From Marinoscillum sp040218045 (GTDB lineage: Bacteria; Bacteroidota; Bacteroidia; Cytophagales; Cyclobacteriaceae): DNA of 64,000 nucleotides. The translations under genes were made by a program, and so were the position numbers. The first letter of the stretch is position 1; each line of letters opens with the position of its first letter. The notes beneath the pieces were generated by a model. That model did no database searches, was not told the origin of the DNA, and saw nothing but the letters and a program-made list of their open reading frames with translations. The stretch is from NCBI GenBank assembly GCA_040218045.1, contig JAVJQA010000032.1, forward strand, positions 62,001 through 126,000, written 5' to 3'. This document shows positions 35,326 to 45,097 of the stretch, one piece after another.

Positions 35326-36885
35326 ATGAATATGTATACCAGAATTAAAAAAATCACAGGACTCTTGCTTTGCGCACTATTTGTGGTGCCGATGGCATGT
35401 GAGGATGATATTGATCCTGTAATTACAGAGTTGTCTACCCCAAGGACATTTGCTCCGGTAGGACTGGAAGCGCGAGTGCGGAACCAGGTAGATATAGAGC
35501 TTAGTTGGACTGCGGATCCAAATGTTGATCAGTATGCTATTGAATTCTATCAGGATAGTTTGAACTTTTCGGGAGACCCGGTGAGTACAGCGATCATTGA
35601 TGAAATACCAGCGGTTGGCGGTACACTCACCCACACAGAAACACTAGCGGGAGAGACGCGCTATTCCGCACGAGTACGAGCAGTAACTGATGGATTGACA
35701 GAGTCTAAATGGGCTACGGTTACAGCAAGGACCCAGGCAGAACAAATTTTCCAAACCATTCCTGGAGAGAATGTTCAGGATACCTATGCTACTGTGCTTT
35801 GGACAGCTGGAAGTGACGTAACTCATTTTTTGGTCATGCCGGGAAACCTTTTGGTCCAAATTTCGGAATCTGAAAAAGTGGCTGGTGAAGCGACCATTCA
35901 GGGTTTAATTGGTGCTACTGATTACACGGTGATATTGTACAATGGACCCAAGAAAAGAGGCACATTTTCTTTTTCCACTCTGAAAGAAGCCAATGTATCT
36001 CCACTTGATGATTTGGGAGCTAAAATTGATGCCGCGGAAGAGGGAGCCATTTTGATACTAGCATCAGGCACATATGACCTGGGATCTAAAGAGATTACCA
36101 AATCCATTACGATTGAAGGACAAAAATCATATGACATGCCGGTAATCAATGGTCAGTTAGCATGTGCTACTGCTGTAAGTTCAATTACCGTTCGACAACT
36201 TGATTTCCAGGGTAACAATGAATATGGCCAGTTTTTCAATGCCTCAGCTGCTACCTGTAACCTTGGTGCACTCAATATTGAGGGGTGTGAGATCAGTGGA
36301 TATGATAATAATATTATCTATAGTAATAGTGGTGGAGCATATGGGGATATCACTATTACAGATACTTATATTCATGACATCCCTGGCGGGGGTGGTGATG
36401 GTTTTGATTTCAGGGGTGGAGCTGTTGGATCTCTAACCGTAGAAAACACCACCATATCCAATGGAGTCAGAACACTTCTTAGAATGCAAGTGGCTGCTGA
36501 CGTTGCCTTCAAAAACTGTACTTTCTACAAAGCCTGTATAGCTGATAATAGCAACAACAGAGGATTCTTTCGCATGTCAGGAGGTGGCAATTCGTTGGAA
36601 GTAACTAACTGCTTGTTTGTGGAAACGGGAGTAGAGGGTGCTGGAGGTGCCATTTATGGCAACTGGTCGAGAGCTGGAGATATTAGCGAGGAAGTAGAAT
36701 TGACCTATAGAGACAATTACTATTTCAATACAATCGGTCTTTGGGAAGGTGAATACCTGGATCCGTCTGAAGTAGATGCTACTGAAGCCGATCCTGGGTT
36801 TGCAGATGCTGAAAATGGAGATTTTTCGGTATCTAATCAAACACTGAAAGATGAAAGTGTAGGAGACACCCGCTGGCTACAGTAG
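35326..36885 (+). CDS. beta-helix lipoprotein with Fn3-like domains (DUF5123/DUF4957 type)
   Basis: 519 residues; lipobox PMAC (Cys near 25). Two Fn3-like domains come first (about 45-135, IELSWTADPNVDQYAIEFYQ; about 140-225, YATVLWTAGSDVTHFLVM). A right-handed beta-helix follows (about 235-519) with ILILASGTYDLGSKEITKSI, TIEGCEISGYDNNIIYSN and GDGFDFRGGAVGSLTVENTT. This layout corresponds to the DUF5123/DUF4957 lipoproteins next to SusCD in pectin loci. It is either a surface glycan-binding protein in the SusE place or an unrecognised lyase; no catalytic residues can be named with confidence. Confidence 0.8.
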   Translation: MNMYTRIKKITGLLLCALFVVPMACEDDIDPVITELSTPRTFAPVGLEARVRNQVDIELSWTADPNVDQYAIEFYQDSLNFSGDPVSTAIIDEIPAVGGTLTHTETLAGETRYSARVRAVTDGLTESKWATVTARTQAEQIFQTIPGENVQDTYATVLWTAGSDVTHFLVMPGNLLVQISESEKVAGEATIQGLIGATDYTVILYNGPKKRGTFSFSTLKEANVSPLDDLGAKIDAAEEGAILILASGTYDLGSKEITKSITIEGQKSYDMPVINGQLACATAVSSITVRQLDFQGNNEYGQFFNASAATCNLGALNIEGCEISGYDNNIIYSNSGGAYGDITITDTYIHDIPGGGGDGFDFRGGAVGSLTVENTTISNGVRTLLRMQVAADVAFKNCTFYKACIADNSNNRGFFRMSGGGNSLEVTNCLFVETGVEGAGGAIYGNWSRAGDISEEVELTYRDNYYFNTIGLWEGEYLDPSEVDATEADPGFADAENGDFSVSNQTLKDESVGDTRWLQ

Positions 36886-37009
36886 TAACCAGTGCAACTG
36901 AATTTATTGTGAATAATAGTCATTGGCCTTTAAGTTGTAAAATCGAGATGGGTAGTTGGCGAGTGACATCATTAATTGATACTTTTTTCAACGTAAAAAA
37001 TATTTGGAT

Positions 37010-40000
37010 ATGAAGAAATTGAATAATTCCTTATCCGTATTGCTCTTATTGTGCACTTATTTCGTAAGTGCACAATCATGGACAGTATACAATGCAAGTG
37101 TGGATCCATTGACTTTCGATCCTGCTTTTGAGGTTACTCAACAAACCAATGCAGTCAATACGATCATTGCTGATCCGGATGATGCTAGTAACAGTCTCTT
37201 ACAGATGACCACAGCTGAACTTTCTGATAATAACCAATGGCGTCAGCCATCTACTGGAACGGATCTTACAATCGTCATTAAAGCAAAATCCGCTGATGTT
37301 TCTGGCAAGAACCTGCTTTTTGATATGGATATGCGTAACAGCACCGCTGGAAGGTATAGTTTGAGAGTTTTGACCGACGGTACTTATAGTGTAGCTTCCG
37401 GAGGATCTGGGAGCGATGTATTGGGTCACGATGCGTCCAAGTGGACAATCTACAGGTTCACTAAATCCGGTCAGGATATAGCAGTCTACCTTGACGAGAA
37501 TCCAACCCCTGTATTTACAGCCACTTCTGAATCAACATCAGACGGTAGTGACTATTTCCGATTTGGAGACGGCTGGGGAAGTGGCAATATTGATACCCAA
37601 GTTGATTGGGTAACCTGGGATTTTAGCGGAGCTTACTCACCCACTGATTCTAAGCTTCCGTCTGAATTGACTAAAGAGCCTGAAGGTAACTGGACAGTTT
37701 ATAATGCAGATGTGGATCCATTGCTATTTGATCCTGCTTTTGAGGTTACTCAACAAACCAATGCTGTCAATACGATTGTTTCCGATCCAGATAATGCAAG
37801 TAATAGCCTATTGCAGATGACCACAGCTGAATTATCTGATAATAACCAGTGGCGTCAACCAACAACTGCAACAGATCTTACAATCGTCATTAAAGCTAAG
37901 TCCGCTGATGTTTCTGGCAAGAATTTGCTTTTTGACATGGACATGCGAAACAGCACTGCAGGCAGGTATAGCCTCAGAGTGCTGACAGACGGTACATACA
38001 GTGTGGCATCTGGAGGATCAGGCACTGGTACATTAGGACATGATGCCTCAAAGTGGACAATTTATCGGGTTACTAAATCAGGACAGGATATTGCAGTTTA
38101 TCTTGACGAAGACCCAACACCAGTTTTTACGGCTACATCAGAATCCACTTCCGATGGTAGTGACTATTTCAGGTTTGGAGACGGCTGGGGAAGTGGCAAT
38201 ATTGATACACAAGTTGATTGGGTGTCTTGGGATTTGACAGGTGCATATTCACCTTCTGACTTGAAATTGCCATCTGAACTTACAGAAACACCGGAGACTC
38301 CACTTGGAGAATGGACAGTGTATAATGCTGACGTAGATCCATTATTGTTTGACCCGGCATTTGAAGTGACTCAGCAAACGAATGCAATAAATACAATCGT
38401 GGATGATCCTGAGCGCGCTGGGAACAAACTCCTTCAGATGACTACTGCTGAACTATCTGATAATAATCAATGGCGCCAGCCTACCACTGCAACGGATTTA
38501 ACCATAGTAATCAAAGCGAAATCTTCCAATGTTTCTGGTAAGAACCTGCTTTTTGATATGGATATGCGCAACAGCACCGCTGGGAGGTATAGTTTGAGAG
38601 TTTTGACTGATGGTACTTATAGTGTAGCTTCTGGGGGATCTGGGAGCGATGTATTAGGTCACGATGCGTCTAAGTGGACGATCTACAGGTTTACTAAATC
38701 CGGTCAGGATATAGCGGTTTACCTTGACGAAAATCCAACTCCTGTGTTTACAGCCACTTCTGAGTCAACATCAGACGGTAGTGATTATTTCCGGTTCGGA
38801 GATGGCTGGGGAAGTGGCAATATTGACACACAGGTTGATTGGGTAGTTTGGGACGTTTCGGGGGCACATGCTCCATCTGAGACACGACTCCCGGATGATC
38901 TCGTAAAAGCACCTCTAGGCGAATGGACTGTTTATGAAGCTGATGTAGATCCATTGACTTTCGATCCAGCTTTTGAAGTGACTCAGCAAACCAATGCAGT
39001 CAACAGTATAGTAGCAGACCCCGATGATGCTGGTAACAACCTGCTTCAAATGACCACTGCTGAATTATCTGATAATAATCAATGGCGTCAACCAACAACT
39101 GCAACCGATCTGACTATTGTCATTAAAGCAAAGTCTGCTGATGTTTCCGGTAAAAATTTACTTTTTGACATGGACATGCGAAACAGTACAGCAGGCCGGT
39201 ATAGCTTACGAGTGCTCACAGATGGCACCTATAGTGTAGCGTCAGGTGGTTCTGGAAGTGATGTCTTGGGACACAATGCTTCGGAATGGACGATTTATCG
39301 CTTTACAAAATCTGGTCAGGACGTTAAGGTTTATTTAGATGAAGACCCTACTCCGGTTTTTACCGCCACTTCAGAGTCCACTTCAGACGGTAGTGATTAC
39401 TTCCGTTTTGGTGATGGCTGGGGAAGTGGAAATATAGACACTTACATTGACTGGGTAGTCTGGGATCTTTCAGGTGCCTTTTCTCCATATCAAACTCGTC
39501 TACCCGACGCACTTACTGGTGAAGGAGGAGGCGAAGAACCAACACCAACTATCAGTAACATTGGTTCTCCAGATCCATTATCCATGGATGTAGGTTTTGC
39601 TTCGGATTTTACGGTTGATTCCTATATTGTATCAGGTAAGGATCTAAAAGGTGACCTTACCATTACACCTCCGGCAGATTTCGAAGTTTCCTTGAACCAG
39701 TCCGATTGGTTCACAGCTACTAATCCTATGGTTATTTCACCTTCTTCTGGCACAGTGGATATTACTGATATCTATGTCAGGTTAAATGCTACTGCCGTTG
39801 GTGAATTCTCCGGAGAGATATCGCATGCCAGCACAGGAGCGGAAGAAGTGAAGGTAGCTGTGTCTGGTACTGCGGTTAATCTGGTGCCAGCGATAGCGCT
39901 TACAGGCACACTTGAGGCCTTTACTCAAAATTTGAGTTCTTCCTCTGCTTCACAGAACTATCGGGTTTCAGGTGATAACCTCAAAGGGGCAATTACAGTT

Positions 40001-40804
40001 TCAGCTCCTGATAATTTTCAGGTATCTGTCGATGAAGCTACATGGCAGTCCGAAATCATGTTAGACCCTACGGACAGGTCAATTTCAAATGCACAGGTTT
40101 TTGTAAGGCTCAGTGCTACTGCCCTGGGTGAGTATAGCGGGAATATAGTGCACAGTGCTACGGATTCTGAGAGTGTGAACCTTGCCGTTTCAGGTGAAGT
40201 GATCCCAGATCCGGGTATTAACGTTTCAGGAGAGTTAACAGCTTTTACTCAATCTCTAGGACGTCCTTCCTCATCACAATCTTACTCGATTTCAGGTACC
40301 AATTTGGCGGGAACTATAGTCATTGATTTACCCATGGGATTTGAAATTTCATTCAATGATGAACTGTGGCTACCATCACTCACACTGGCACCTTTGGAAG
40401 GAACCCTGGATGAAATCACGTTATTTGTAAGGCTGAATGCCACAGAAGTAGGTACTAAAAGTGGAGATATCGTCCATTCCAGTGGTGGAGTTGACCCAGT
40501 TTCAGTAGCAGTTTCCGGAACAGTAGAAGCAGGTAATGTTTTGGCTGATTTAGAAAAGATGAATGTTGAGTTCCAGCTTTCGCCAAACCCATCTACTGAA
40601 AGAATCATGCTTGAACGCAAAGACTTTTCAGAGGCAGGTTTTATTGTTATTTACAATTTGTCTGGTACTAAAGTGGCAACTCATTCTGTTCAATCCGGAA
40701 GTCAAAAGCTAGGAATGGATGTGAGTACTTTGCCGAAGGGTATCTATTTGGTAGAATATGCTGCGGGAAGTGTGAAGAGCAGGCTCAAGTTTATTAAAGA
40801 CTAA
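37010..40804 (+). CDS. T9SS-secreted protein with four tandem 204-residue modules
   Basis: The ATG at 37010 starts MKKLNNSLSVLLLLCTYFVS (signal peptide); an in-frame TTG sits 6 nt earlier. 1264 residues. Four near-identical modules start at DNA positions 37079, 37691, 38312 and 38924, each beginning WTVYNA/WTVYEA and containing LTIVIKAKSADVSGKNLLFD, MDMRNSTAGRYSLRVLTDGT and YFRFGDGWGSGNIDT. They look like carbohydrate-binding beta-sandwiches. Three about 100-residue Ig-like repeats follow (pattern SGxxLKGxITxxxPxxFEVS). The C-terminus (FQLSPNPSTERIMLERKDF, LPKGIYLVEYAAG) is a T9SS type A sorting domain. The protein probably binds pectin at the surface; no catalytic domain is visible. Confidence 0.85.
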   Translation: MKKLNNSLSVLLLLCTYFVSAQSWTVYNASVDPLTFDPAFEVTQQTNAVNTIIADPDDASNSLLQMTTAELSDNNQWRQPSTGTDLTIVIKAKSADVSGKNLLFDMDMRNSTAGRYSLRVLTDGTYSVASGGSGSDVLGHDASKWTIYRFTKSGQDIAVYLDENPTPVFTATSESTSDGSDYFRFGDGWGSGNIDTQVDWVTWDFSGAYSPTDSKLPSELTKEPEGNWTVYNADVDPLLFDPAFEVTQQTNAVNTIVSDPDNASNSLLQMTTAELSDNNQWRQPTTATDLTIVIKAKSADVSGKNLLFDMDMRNSTAGRYSLRVLTDGTYSVASGGSGTGTLGHDASKWTIYRVTKSGQDIAVYLDEDPTPVFTATSESTSDGSDYFRFGDGWGSGNIDTQVDWVSWDLTGAYSPSDLKLPSELTETPETPLGEWTVYNADVDPLLFDPAFEVTQQTNAINTIVDDPERAGNKLLQMTTAELSDNNQWRQPTTATDLTIVIKAKSSNVSGKNLLFDMDMRNSTAGRYSLRVLTDGTYSVASGGSGSDVLGHDASKWTIYRFTKSGQDIAVYLDENPTPVFTATSESTSDGSDYFRFGDGWGSGNIDTQVDWVVWDVSGAHAPSETRLPDDLVKAPLGEWTVYEADVDPLTFDPAFEVTQQTNAVNSIVADPDDAGNNLLQMTTAELSDNNQWRQPTTATDLTIVIKAKSADVSGKNLLFDMDMRNSTAGRYSLRVLTDGTYSVASGGSGSDVLGHNASEWTIYRFTKSGQDVKVYLDEDPTPVFTATSESTSDGSDYFRFGDGWGSGNIDTYIDWVVWDLSGAFSPYQTRLPDALTGEGGGEEPTPTISNIGSPDPLSMDVGFASDFTVDSYIVSGKDLKGDLTITPPADFEVSLNQSDWFTATNPMVISPSSGTVDITDIYVRLNATAVGEFSGEISHASTGAEEVKVAVSGTAVNLVPAIALTGTLEAFTQNLSSSSASQNYRVSGDNLKGAITVSAPDNFQVSVDEATWQSEIMLDPTDRSISNAQVFVRLSATALGEYSGNIVHSATDSESVNLAVSGEVIPDPGINVSGELTAFTQSLGRPSSSQSYSISGTNLAGTIVIDLPMGFEISFNDELWLPSLTLAPLEGTLDEITLFVRLNATEVGTKSGDIVHSSGGVDPVSVAVSGTVEAGNVLADLEKMNVEFQLSPNPSTERIMLERKDFSEAGFIVIYNLSGTKVATHSVQSGSQKLGMDVSTLPKGIYLVEYAAGSVKSRLKFIKD
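37079..39535 (+). repeat. four coding tandem repeats of 612-621 bp
   Basis: Units start at 37079, 37691, 38312 and 38924 (distances 612, 621, 612). The encoded amino acids are almost the same. At the DNA level units 1 and 3 share long identical stretches (for example the region with GTTTGAGAGTTTTGAC), while units 2 and 4 use other codons. This suggests pairwise duplication or gene conversion. Confidence 0.9.
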
Positions 40805-40826
40805 AACGGATTAAGTTTTGGTTAAT

Positions 40827-40866
40827 AAATCAGGGTTTCCATGCATTGAAGTGGGAACCCTGATTT
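40827..40866 (+). terminator. hairpin terminator after the T9SS gene
   Basis: Stem aaatcagggtttcc / ggaaccctgattt (one bulged T) with a 13-nt loop. The T tract is short (TTT), so termination may be partial. Confidence 0.55.
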
Positions 40867-40923
40867 CCCATCAGAGATGTTTCGAAGCACAAATTTAGGA
40901 GTTTGAAACCATAATATTGATTC

Positions 40924-42228
40924 ATGCGATACTGTCTAGCTATAATTTTGGTTTTACTGATAATGGGAGAACTTATCGCCCAGCCAATCGCTTTTCCAGG
41001 AGCAGAGGGTTTTGGTAAATTTGCATCGGGTGGAAGAGGAGGTAAAGTGTTGATTGTTACCAATTTGAATGACTCAGGCCCTGGAAGTTTGCGCGAAGCT
41101 TTACGTGAAAAATTCCCTAGAACCGTAGTTTTTTCGGTTTCAGGAACCATTGAGCTCGAGTCCAGCCTTGATATCAATCATGGAGATCTTACAATAGCCG
41201 GTCATAGCGCTCCTGGAGAAGGGATTACACTTAAAAATTATCCCTTAAAAGTAAAAGGGGATAACATCATTGTAAGATACATCCGATCACGGATGGGCGA
41301 TGAAAAGGCAGTTCAGGATGATGCCATTAGTATTACCAAACAAGAAAATGTGATCGTGGACCATTGCAGCTTTAGCTGGGCCACTGATGAGTGTGCTACC
41401 TTTTATGACAACCAGCTGTTGACCATTCAATATTGCATCATATCAGAAAGTCTTAACAACTCGGTCCATGAAAAAGGAGCACATGGTTACGGAGGTATTT
41501 GGGGAGGAAAGAAAGCTAGCTTCCATCACAACCTGTTTGCTCACCACAACAGTAGAAATCCAAGGTTTCATGGTGCCCGATACCACAAGCAACCTGCTCA
41601 GGAAATTGTAGATTTTAGAAACAATGTCATTTACAACTGGATGTCCAATAATAGCTATGGTGGTGAAGAAGGAAACCATAACATTGTAAACAATACCTAT
41701 AAACCGGGACCTGCTACCAGGTCAAAAAATGACAATATTTTAGATCCTTATGATCCATATGGTAAGTTCTTTCTGTCAGGAAACGTGCTTACTGATAATG
41801 ATGAAGTTTCTGAAAATAATTGGAGTGGAGTTTATAACGCAGAGAAAGTTTTAGATGAAATTAAATTGGAGAATCCAATTGAGGTAATGGCCATGCCTAC
41901 CGAGACTGCTGAGGAGTCTTTTACTTCCGTTTTGAAAAAAGCAGGAGCTAGTTATCAAAGAGATGCTGTGGATAAGCGAGTCGTGAAGGAGGTATTAGAA
42001 GGTACGGCCACCTATGGTACTGGAATTATTGACACCCCGTCTGACGTGGGAGGTTGGCCAGAATTGAAAACTGGCGAGGCACCAATTGATGCTGATCGGG
42101 ATGGAATGCCGGATAAGTGGGAGAAAAAAAATGGCTTGAATCCTCAATTAGATGATTCTTCTGGAACAGGATTAATGAATCATTATACAAATATTGAAGT
42201 TTACCTCAATGAATTGCTGGCAAACTAG
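40924..42228 (+). CDS. pectate lyase, PL1 family
   Basis: 434 residues; signal peptide ending near IAQP. PL1 beta-helix: AFPGAEGFGKFASGGRGGKV, VTNLNDSGPGSLREAL, VFSVSGTIELES, IVRYIRSRMGDEKAVQDDAI, VIVDHCSFSWATDECATFYD (Ca/catalytic region) and HHNSRNPRFHGARYH (Arg of the catalytic arm). The C-terminus has DADRDGMPDKWEKKNGLNPQ, a calcium-binding-like repeat. It cleaves de-esterified homogalacturonan by beta-elimination, producing unsaturated oligomers for GH105 and KduI. Followed within 5 nt by an esterase gene. Confidence 0.94.
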   Translation: MRYCLAIILVLLIMGELIAQPIAFPGAEGFGKFASGGRGGKVLIVTNLNDSGPGSLREALREKFPRTVVFSVSGTIELESSLDINHGDLTIAGHSAPGEGITLKNYPLKVKGDNIIVRYIRSRMGDEKAVQDDAISITKQENVIVDHCSFSWATDECATFYDNQLLTIQYCIISESLNNSVHEKGAHGYGGIWGGKKASFHHNLFAHHNSRNPRFHGARYHKQPAQEIVDFRNNVIYNWMSNNSYGGEEGNHNIVNNTYKPGPATRSKNDNILDPYDPYGKFFLSGNVLTDNDEVSENNWSGVYNAEKVLDEIKLENPIEVMAMPTETAEESFTSVLKKAGASYQRDAVDKRVVKEVLEGTATYGTGIIDTPSDVGGWPELKTGEAPIDADRDGMPDKWEKKNGLNPQLDDSSGTGLMNHYTNIEVYLNELLAN

Positions 42229-42232
42229 TTGG

Positions 42233-43120
42233 ATGCTGATATTGATGCCTTTGAGTACTATGTTGGTTGCACAAGTCCCCAGGGACACCAGCTATACTTT
42301 AGCCAATACAGTAGCGAAGCATAGAAAATATTATCCTCAGCTGGATGTACAGGGTGTAATGCCTGTTTCACCAGAATCAGTGGATATAAGTTTTGCAGCG
42401 CCATATAAAGCTTTAGATGATAGGGAGCTAACAGCCAATCTCTTCTCACCCAAAGAAATTACACGTGCACCAGCTGTACTATTGATTCATGGTGGAGGAT
42501 GGCGGGCTGGCTTACCAGAACTTATGACACCAATTGCTGAGCAGCTCGCTGTATCAGGGTATTTTGTCATGGTACCGGAATATCGCTTGTCATTAGAAGC
42601 CGCTTATCCTGCCGCTGTAGAAGATTTGAAAGATGCAATAAGTTGGATGAAGGAGCATCAAAGTTCATTAGATATTGATTCAAATAGAATTGCAGTAATT
42701 GGTTGCTCTGCTGGTGGACAACTCGCGGCTTTATTAGGTACAACCACACCTTTGAAAGCAATAGTCGATATAGATGGAGTGCTAGCATTTAAGCATCCGG
42801 ATTCTGAGGAAGGTACGATGGCAGCTCAATGGTTGGGAGGATCGTATGAAGAAAAACCAGGAATCTGGGAAGAAGCATCTGCGCTCGCACATGTGAGCAG
42901 GTCAACACCTCCAACGCTTTTTTTGGCTAGTAAATATCCGAGATTTCTTGCTGGTCATCAGGAATTCATGGACGTATTGAATGTGTCAGGAGTTTATACG
43001 GAAATGGTTCAATTGGATAATGCCCCACATTCGTTTTGGTTGATGACTCCCTGGTTTGAACCAACAATAAAATACATTATCGATTTTTTAAATAAGACAT
43101 TACAGCGTACAGATTATTAG
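42233..43120 (+). CDS. secreted alpha/beta-hydrolase esterase
   Basis: The frame opens at 42194, but the ATG at 42233, just after the lyase stop, gives a signal peptide (MLILMPLSTMLVAQVPRD), so 295 residues. Oxyanion motif LLIHGGGWRAGLPE, nucleophile elbow VIGCSAGGQLAALLG and catalytic His in NAPHSFWLM; an Asp lies before it in the usual place. It resembles BD-FAE/acetyl-esterase-type hydrolases. Removal of acetyl or feruloyl groups from pectin is the likely role. It is followed 6 nt later by the PL9 gene, so PL1, esterase and PL9 form an operon. Confidence 0.88.
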   Translation: MLILMPLSTMLVAQVPRDTSYTLANTVAKHRKYYPQLDVQGVMPVSPESVDISFAAPYKALDDRELTANLFSPKEITRAPAVLLIHGGGWRAGLPELMTPIAEQLAVSGYFVMVPEYRLSLEAAYPAAVEDLKDAISWMKEHQSSLDIDSNRIAVIGCSAGGQLAALLGTTTPLKAIVDIDGVLAFKHPDSEEGTMAAQWLGGSYEEKPGIWEEASALAHVSRSTPPTLFLASKYPRFLAGHQEFMDVLNVSGVYTEMVQLDNAPHSFWLMTPWFEPTIKYIIDFLNKTLQRTDY

Positions 43121-43126
43121 CAATTT

Positions 43127-44884
43127 ATGAAGTTAAAGAGGAACAAAGTTTGGTGGAAACAAGTCATTTATGGACTTGGTGCGAGTGCATTTGTAATACT
43201 CATTTCATGTAAGGAAGGTGAGGTGAAACCAGACGAGGTGTTAGTTGAGAATATCTCCATCAAAGGTAGTTTCATTGAGGATGGAGGAACGTCGCAACTT
43301 TCTGTTGCCATTACTCCTGAGGACGCCACTAACCAGACGGTGGAGTGGAAAGTGTCAAATGAAGCAGTGGCTACAATATCCTCAGATGGACTATTGACTG
43401 CTGTTTCAAATGGAATCCTTACAGTTACAGCTAGTGCTACTGACGGATCTGGGGTGATAGGCACCAAGTCCTTTGAAGTTTCAGGTATAAAAGGCCCGGT
43501 AGTATTGGTTACCTCTATTTCTATATTAGGCAGTGATATTGAAGATGGCCAACCAGAGCAACTGAGCGTACAGGTTTTACCTGCAAATGCCAACAATAAG
43601 ATAGTATCATGGTCAGTTTCCGATGAAGATGTGGCGGAGATTTCCTCTGATGGATTACTCACGCCAAAAGTAAATGGGGCAGTAACTGTTTTTGCAGATG
43701 CTACTGATGCTTCTGGAGTAAGGGGAGAAAAAACATTTAATATATCTGGTATTGTGACTGTTGATGATGGTACAGTTGTGAGTACTTCATCAGAGATTCT
43801 TGCAGCCATCAGTAATGCAAATCCAGGTGATAAAATTTATATCCGAGGAGGGAAATACACATTCGGATCCACAGTCAGGTTTAGTAGGGATGGAACTGAA
43901 GGAAATTTGATCTCTGTGTTGGCTTATCCTAATGATTCTGAGAGACCTGTTTTAGACTTTTCGTCTATGTCTGAAAATGGAAGTAACCGAGGTATTCAGT
44001 TATCCGGGAATTACTGGTATGTAAAAGGTATTGATGTCTATAAAGCTGGAGATAACGGAATGTTCATCAGCGGTCATCATAACCTCATAGAGTTTTGTTA
44101 TTTCTATGAAAACTCCGATTCGGGCTTGCAAATTGGTAATGGAGCAAGTAATAATACAGTTATCAATTGTGATTCCTACTACAACGCTGATTCCTCTATT
44201 GAAAATGCTGACGGTTTTGCATGTAAGTTGGATGCAGGGGATGGTAACAAATTTATTGGATGTAGGGCTTGGCAAAATCTGGATGATGGCTGGGATGGAT
44301 ATCTGAGGGGAGCAGATGGGATTACCACCACTTATGAAAATTGTTGGGCTTTTCTGAATGGCCGTCTCAAAGATGGGTCAGTAGGAGGTGGTGATGGGAA
44401 TGGCTTCAAGACTGGTGGTAGTGATGATAAATTACTAAAGCATCACGCAGTATTTACCAATTGTCTGGCAGCGGGCAACGTAGTGGATGGTTTTGATCAC
44501 AACAGTAACCGTGGTGATGTAACGCTTTATAACTGCTCTGCTCACGATAATGGACGCAACATCAACTTTGGTACTGGAAATATTGCCAATTCATTGGTCA
44601 TTAAAAATACAATGTCACTGGGAGGTGGAGGTGACAGTTACCAGGCTACTACCACTGATATAACTAACAATAGTTGGCAAAATGGTTTACAGGCTAATCA
44701 AAATGATTTTGTGAGTATCGATATGGCATTACTAAAAAGTGCAAGAAAAGCAGACGGGAGTTTACCAGATATCGACTATTTAAAATTGGTTTCTGGAAGT
44801 GATTTAATTGATAAAGGAATAGTTGTAGGCCTTGAATTTGAAGGAACAGCACCTGATATTGGCGTGTTTGAGTATGGAAATTAA
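43127..44884 (+). CDS. pectate lyase lipoprotein, PL9-type, with two Ig-like domains
   Basis: 585 residues; lipobox LISC (Cys near 27). Two BIG2 Ig-like domains (about 37-125 and 126-213) with TVEWKVSNEAVATISSDGLL and IVSWSVSDEDVAEISSDGLL. The parallel beta-helix (about 220-585) has the PL9 marks KIYIRGGKYTFGSTVRFSRD, ADGFACKLDAGDGNKFIGCR, AWQNLDDGWDGYLRG (Ca-binding acids) and GGGDGNGFKTGG (Lys region of the catalytic base). It cleaves pectate or rhamnogalacturonan by beta-elimination at the cell surface. Last gene of the PL1-esterase-PL9 run; a terminator follows. Confidence 0.9.
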   Translation: MKLKRNKVWWKQVIYGLGASAFVILISCKEGEVKPDEVLVENISIKGSFIEDGGTSQLSVAITPEDATNQTVEWKVSNEAVATISSDGLLTAVSNGILTVTASATDGSGVIGTKSFEVSGIKGPVVLVTSISILGSDIEDGQPEQLSVQVLPANANNKIVSWSVSDEDVAEISSDGLLTPKVNGAVTVFADATDASGVRGEKTFNISGIVTVDDGTVVSTSSEILAAISNANPGDKIYIRGGKYTFGSTVRFSRDGTEGNLISVLAYPNDSERPVLDFSSMSENGSNRGIQLSGNYWYVKGIDVYKAGDNGMFISGHHNLIEFCYFYENSDSGLQIGNGASNNTVINCDSYYNADSSIENADGFACKLDAGDGNKFIGCRAWQNLDDGWDGYLRGADGITTTYENCWAFLNGRLKDGSVGGGDGNGFKTGGSDDKLLKHHAVFTNCLAAGNVVDGFDHNSNRGDVTLYNCSAHDNGRNINFGTGNIANSLVIKNTMSLGGGGDSYQATTTDITNNSWQNGLQANQNDFVSIDMALLKSARKADGSLPDIDYLKLVSGSDLIDKGIVVGLEFEGTAPDIGVFEYGN

Positions 44885-44922
44885 AGTGACTAAGGCAGAC
44901 TGACTGTAGCAGTTGGTCAATT

Positions 44923-44952
44923 ACCCGGCTCCCCTGGAGTCGGGTTTAGTTT
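44923..44952 (+). terminator. probable terminator after PL9
   Basis: Stem acccggct / agtcgggt (one G-U) with a 7-nt loop cccctgg, followed by TTAGTTTAG rather than a pure T run. Confidence 0.6.
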
Positions 44953-45097
44953 AGCTAAAAAATTCTTTGAAGTACGTTAGATGAAGCGGCATATGAAGGA
45001 TTTTCCTTTACTTTGATACCTTTCAAACTGAAATAGCAAAACTCTGGATTCATTAATCACAACTGTAAGTAAGTCATCCTATGAGTGTACCATCACT

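Noticed and set aside
37079..39535. Tandem repeats as CRISPR or satellite
   Set aside because: Units are 612-621 bp, in frame and encode a folded module; no short spacers.
43168..43809. 213-residue antisense ORF over the PL9 Ig-like domains
   Set aside because: Shadow of a repeated Ser/Thr/Val-rich coding region; sense frame has lipobox and clear domains.
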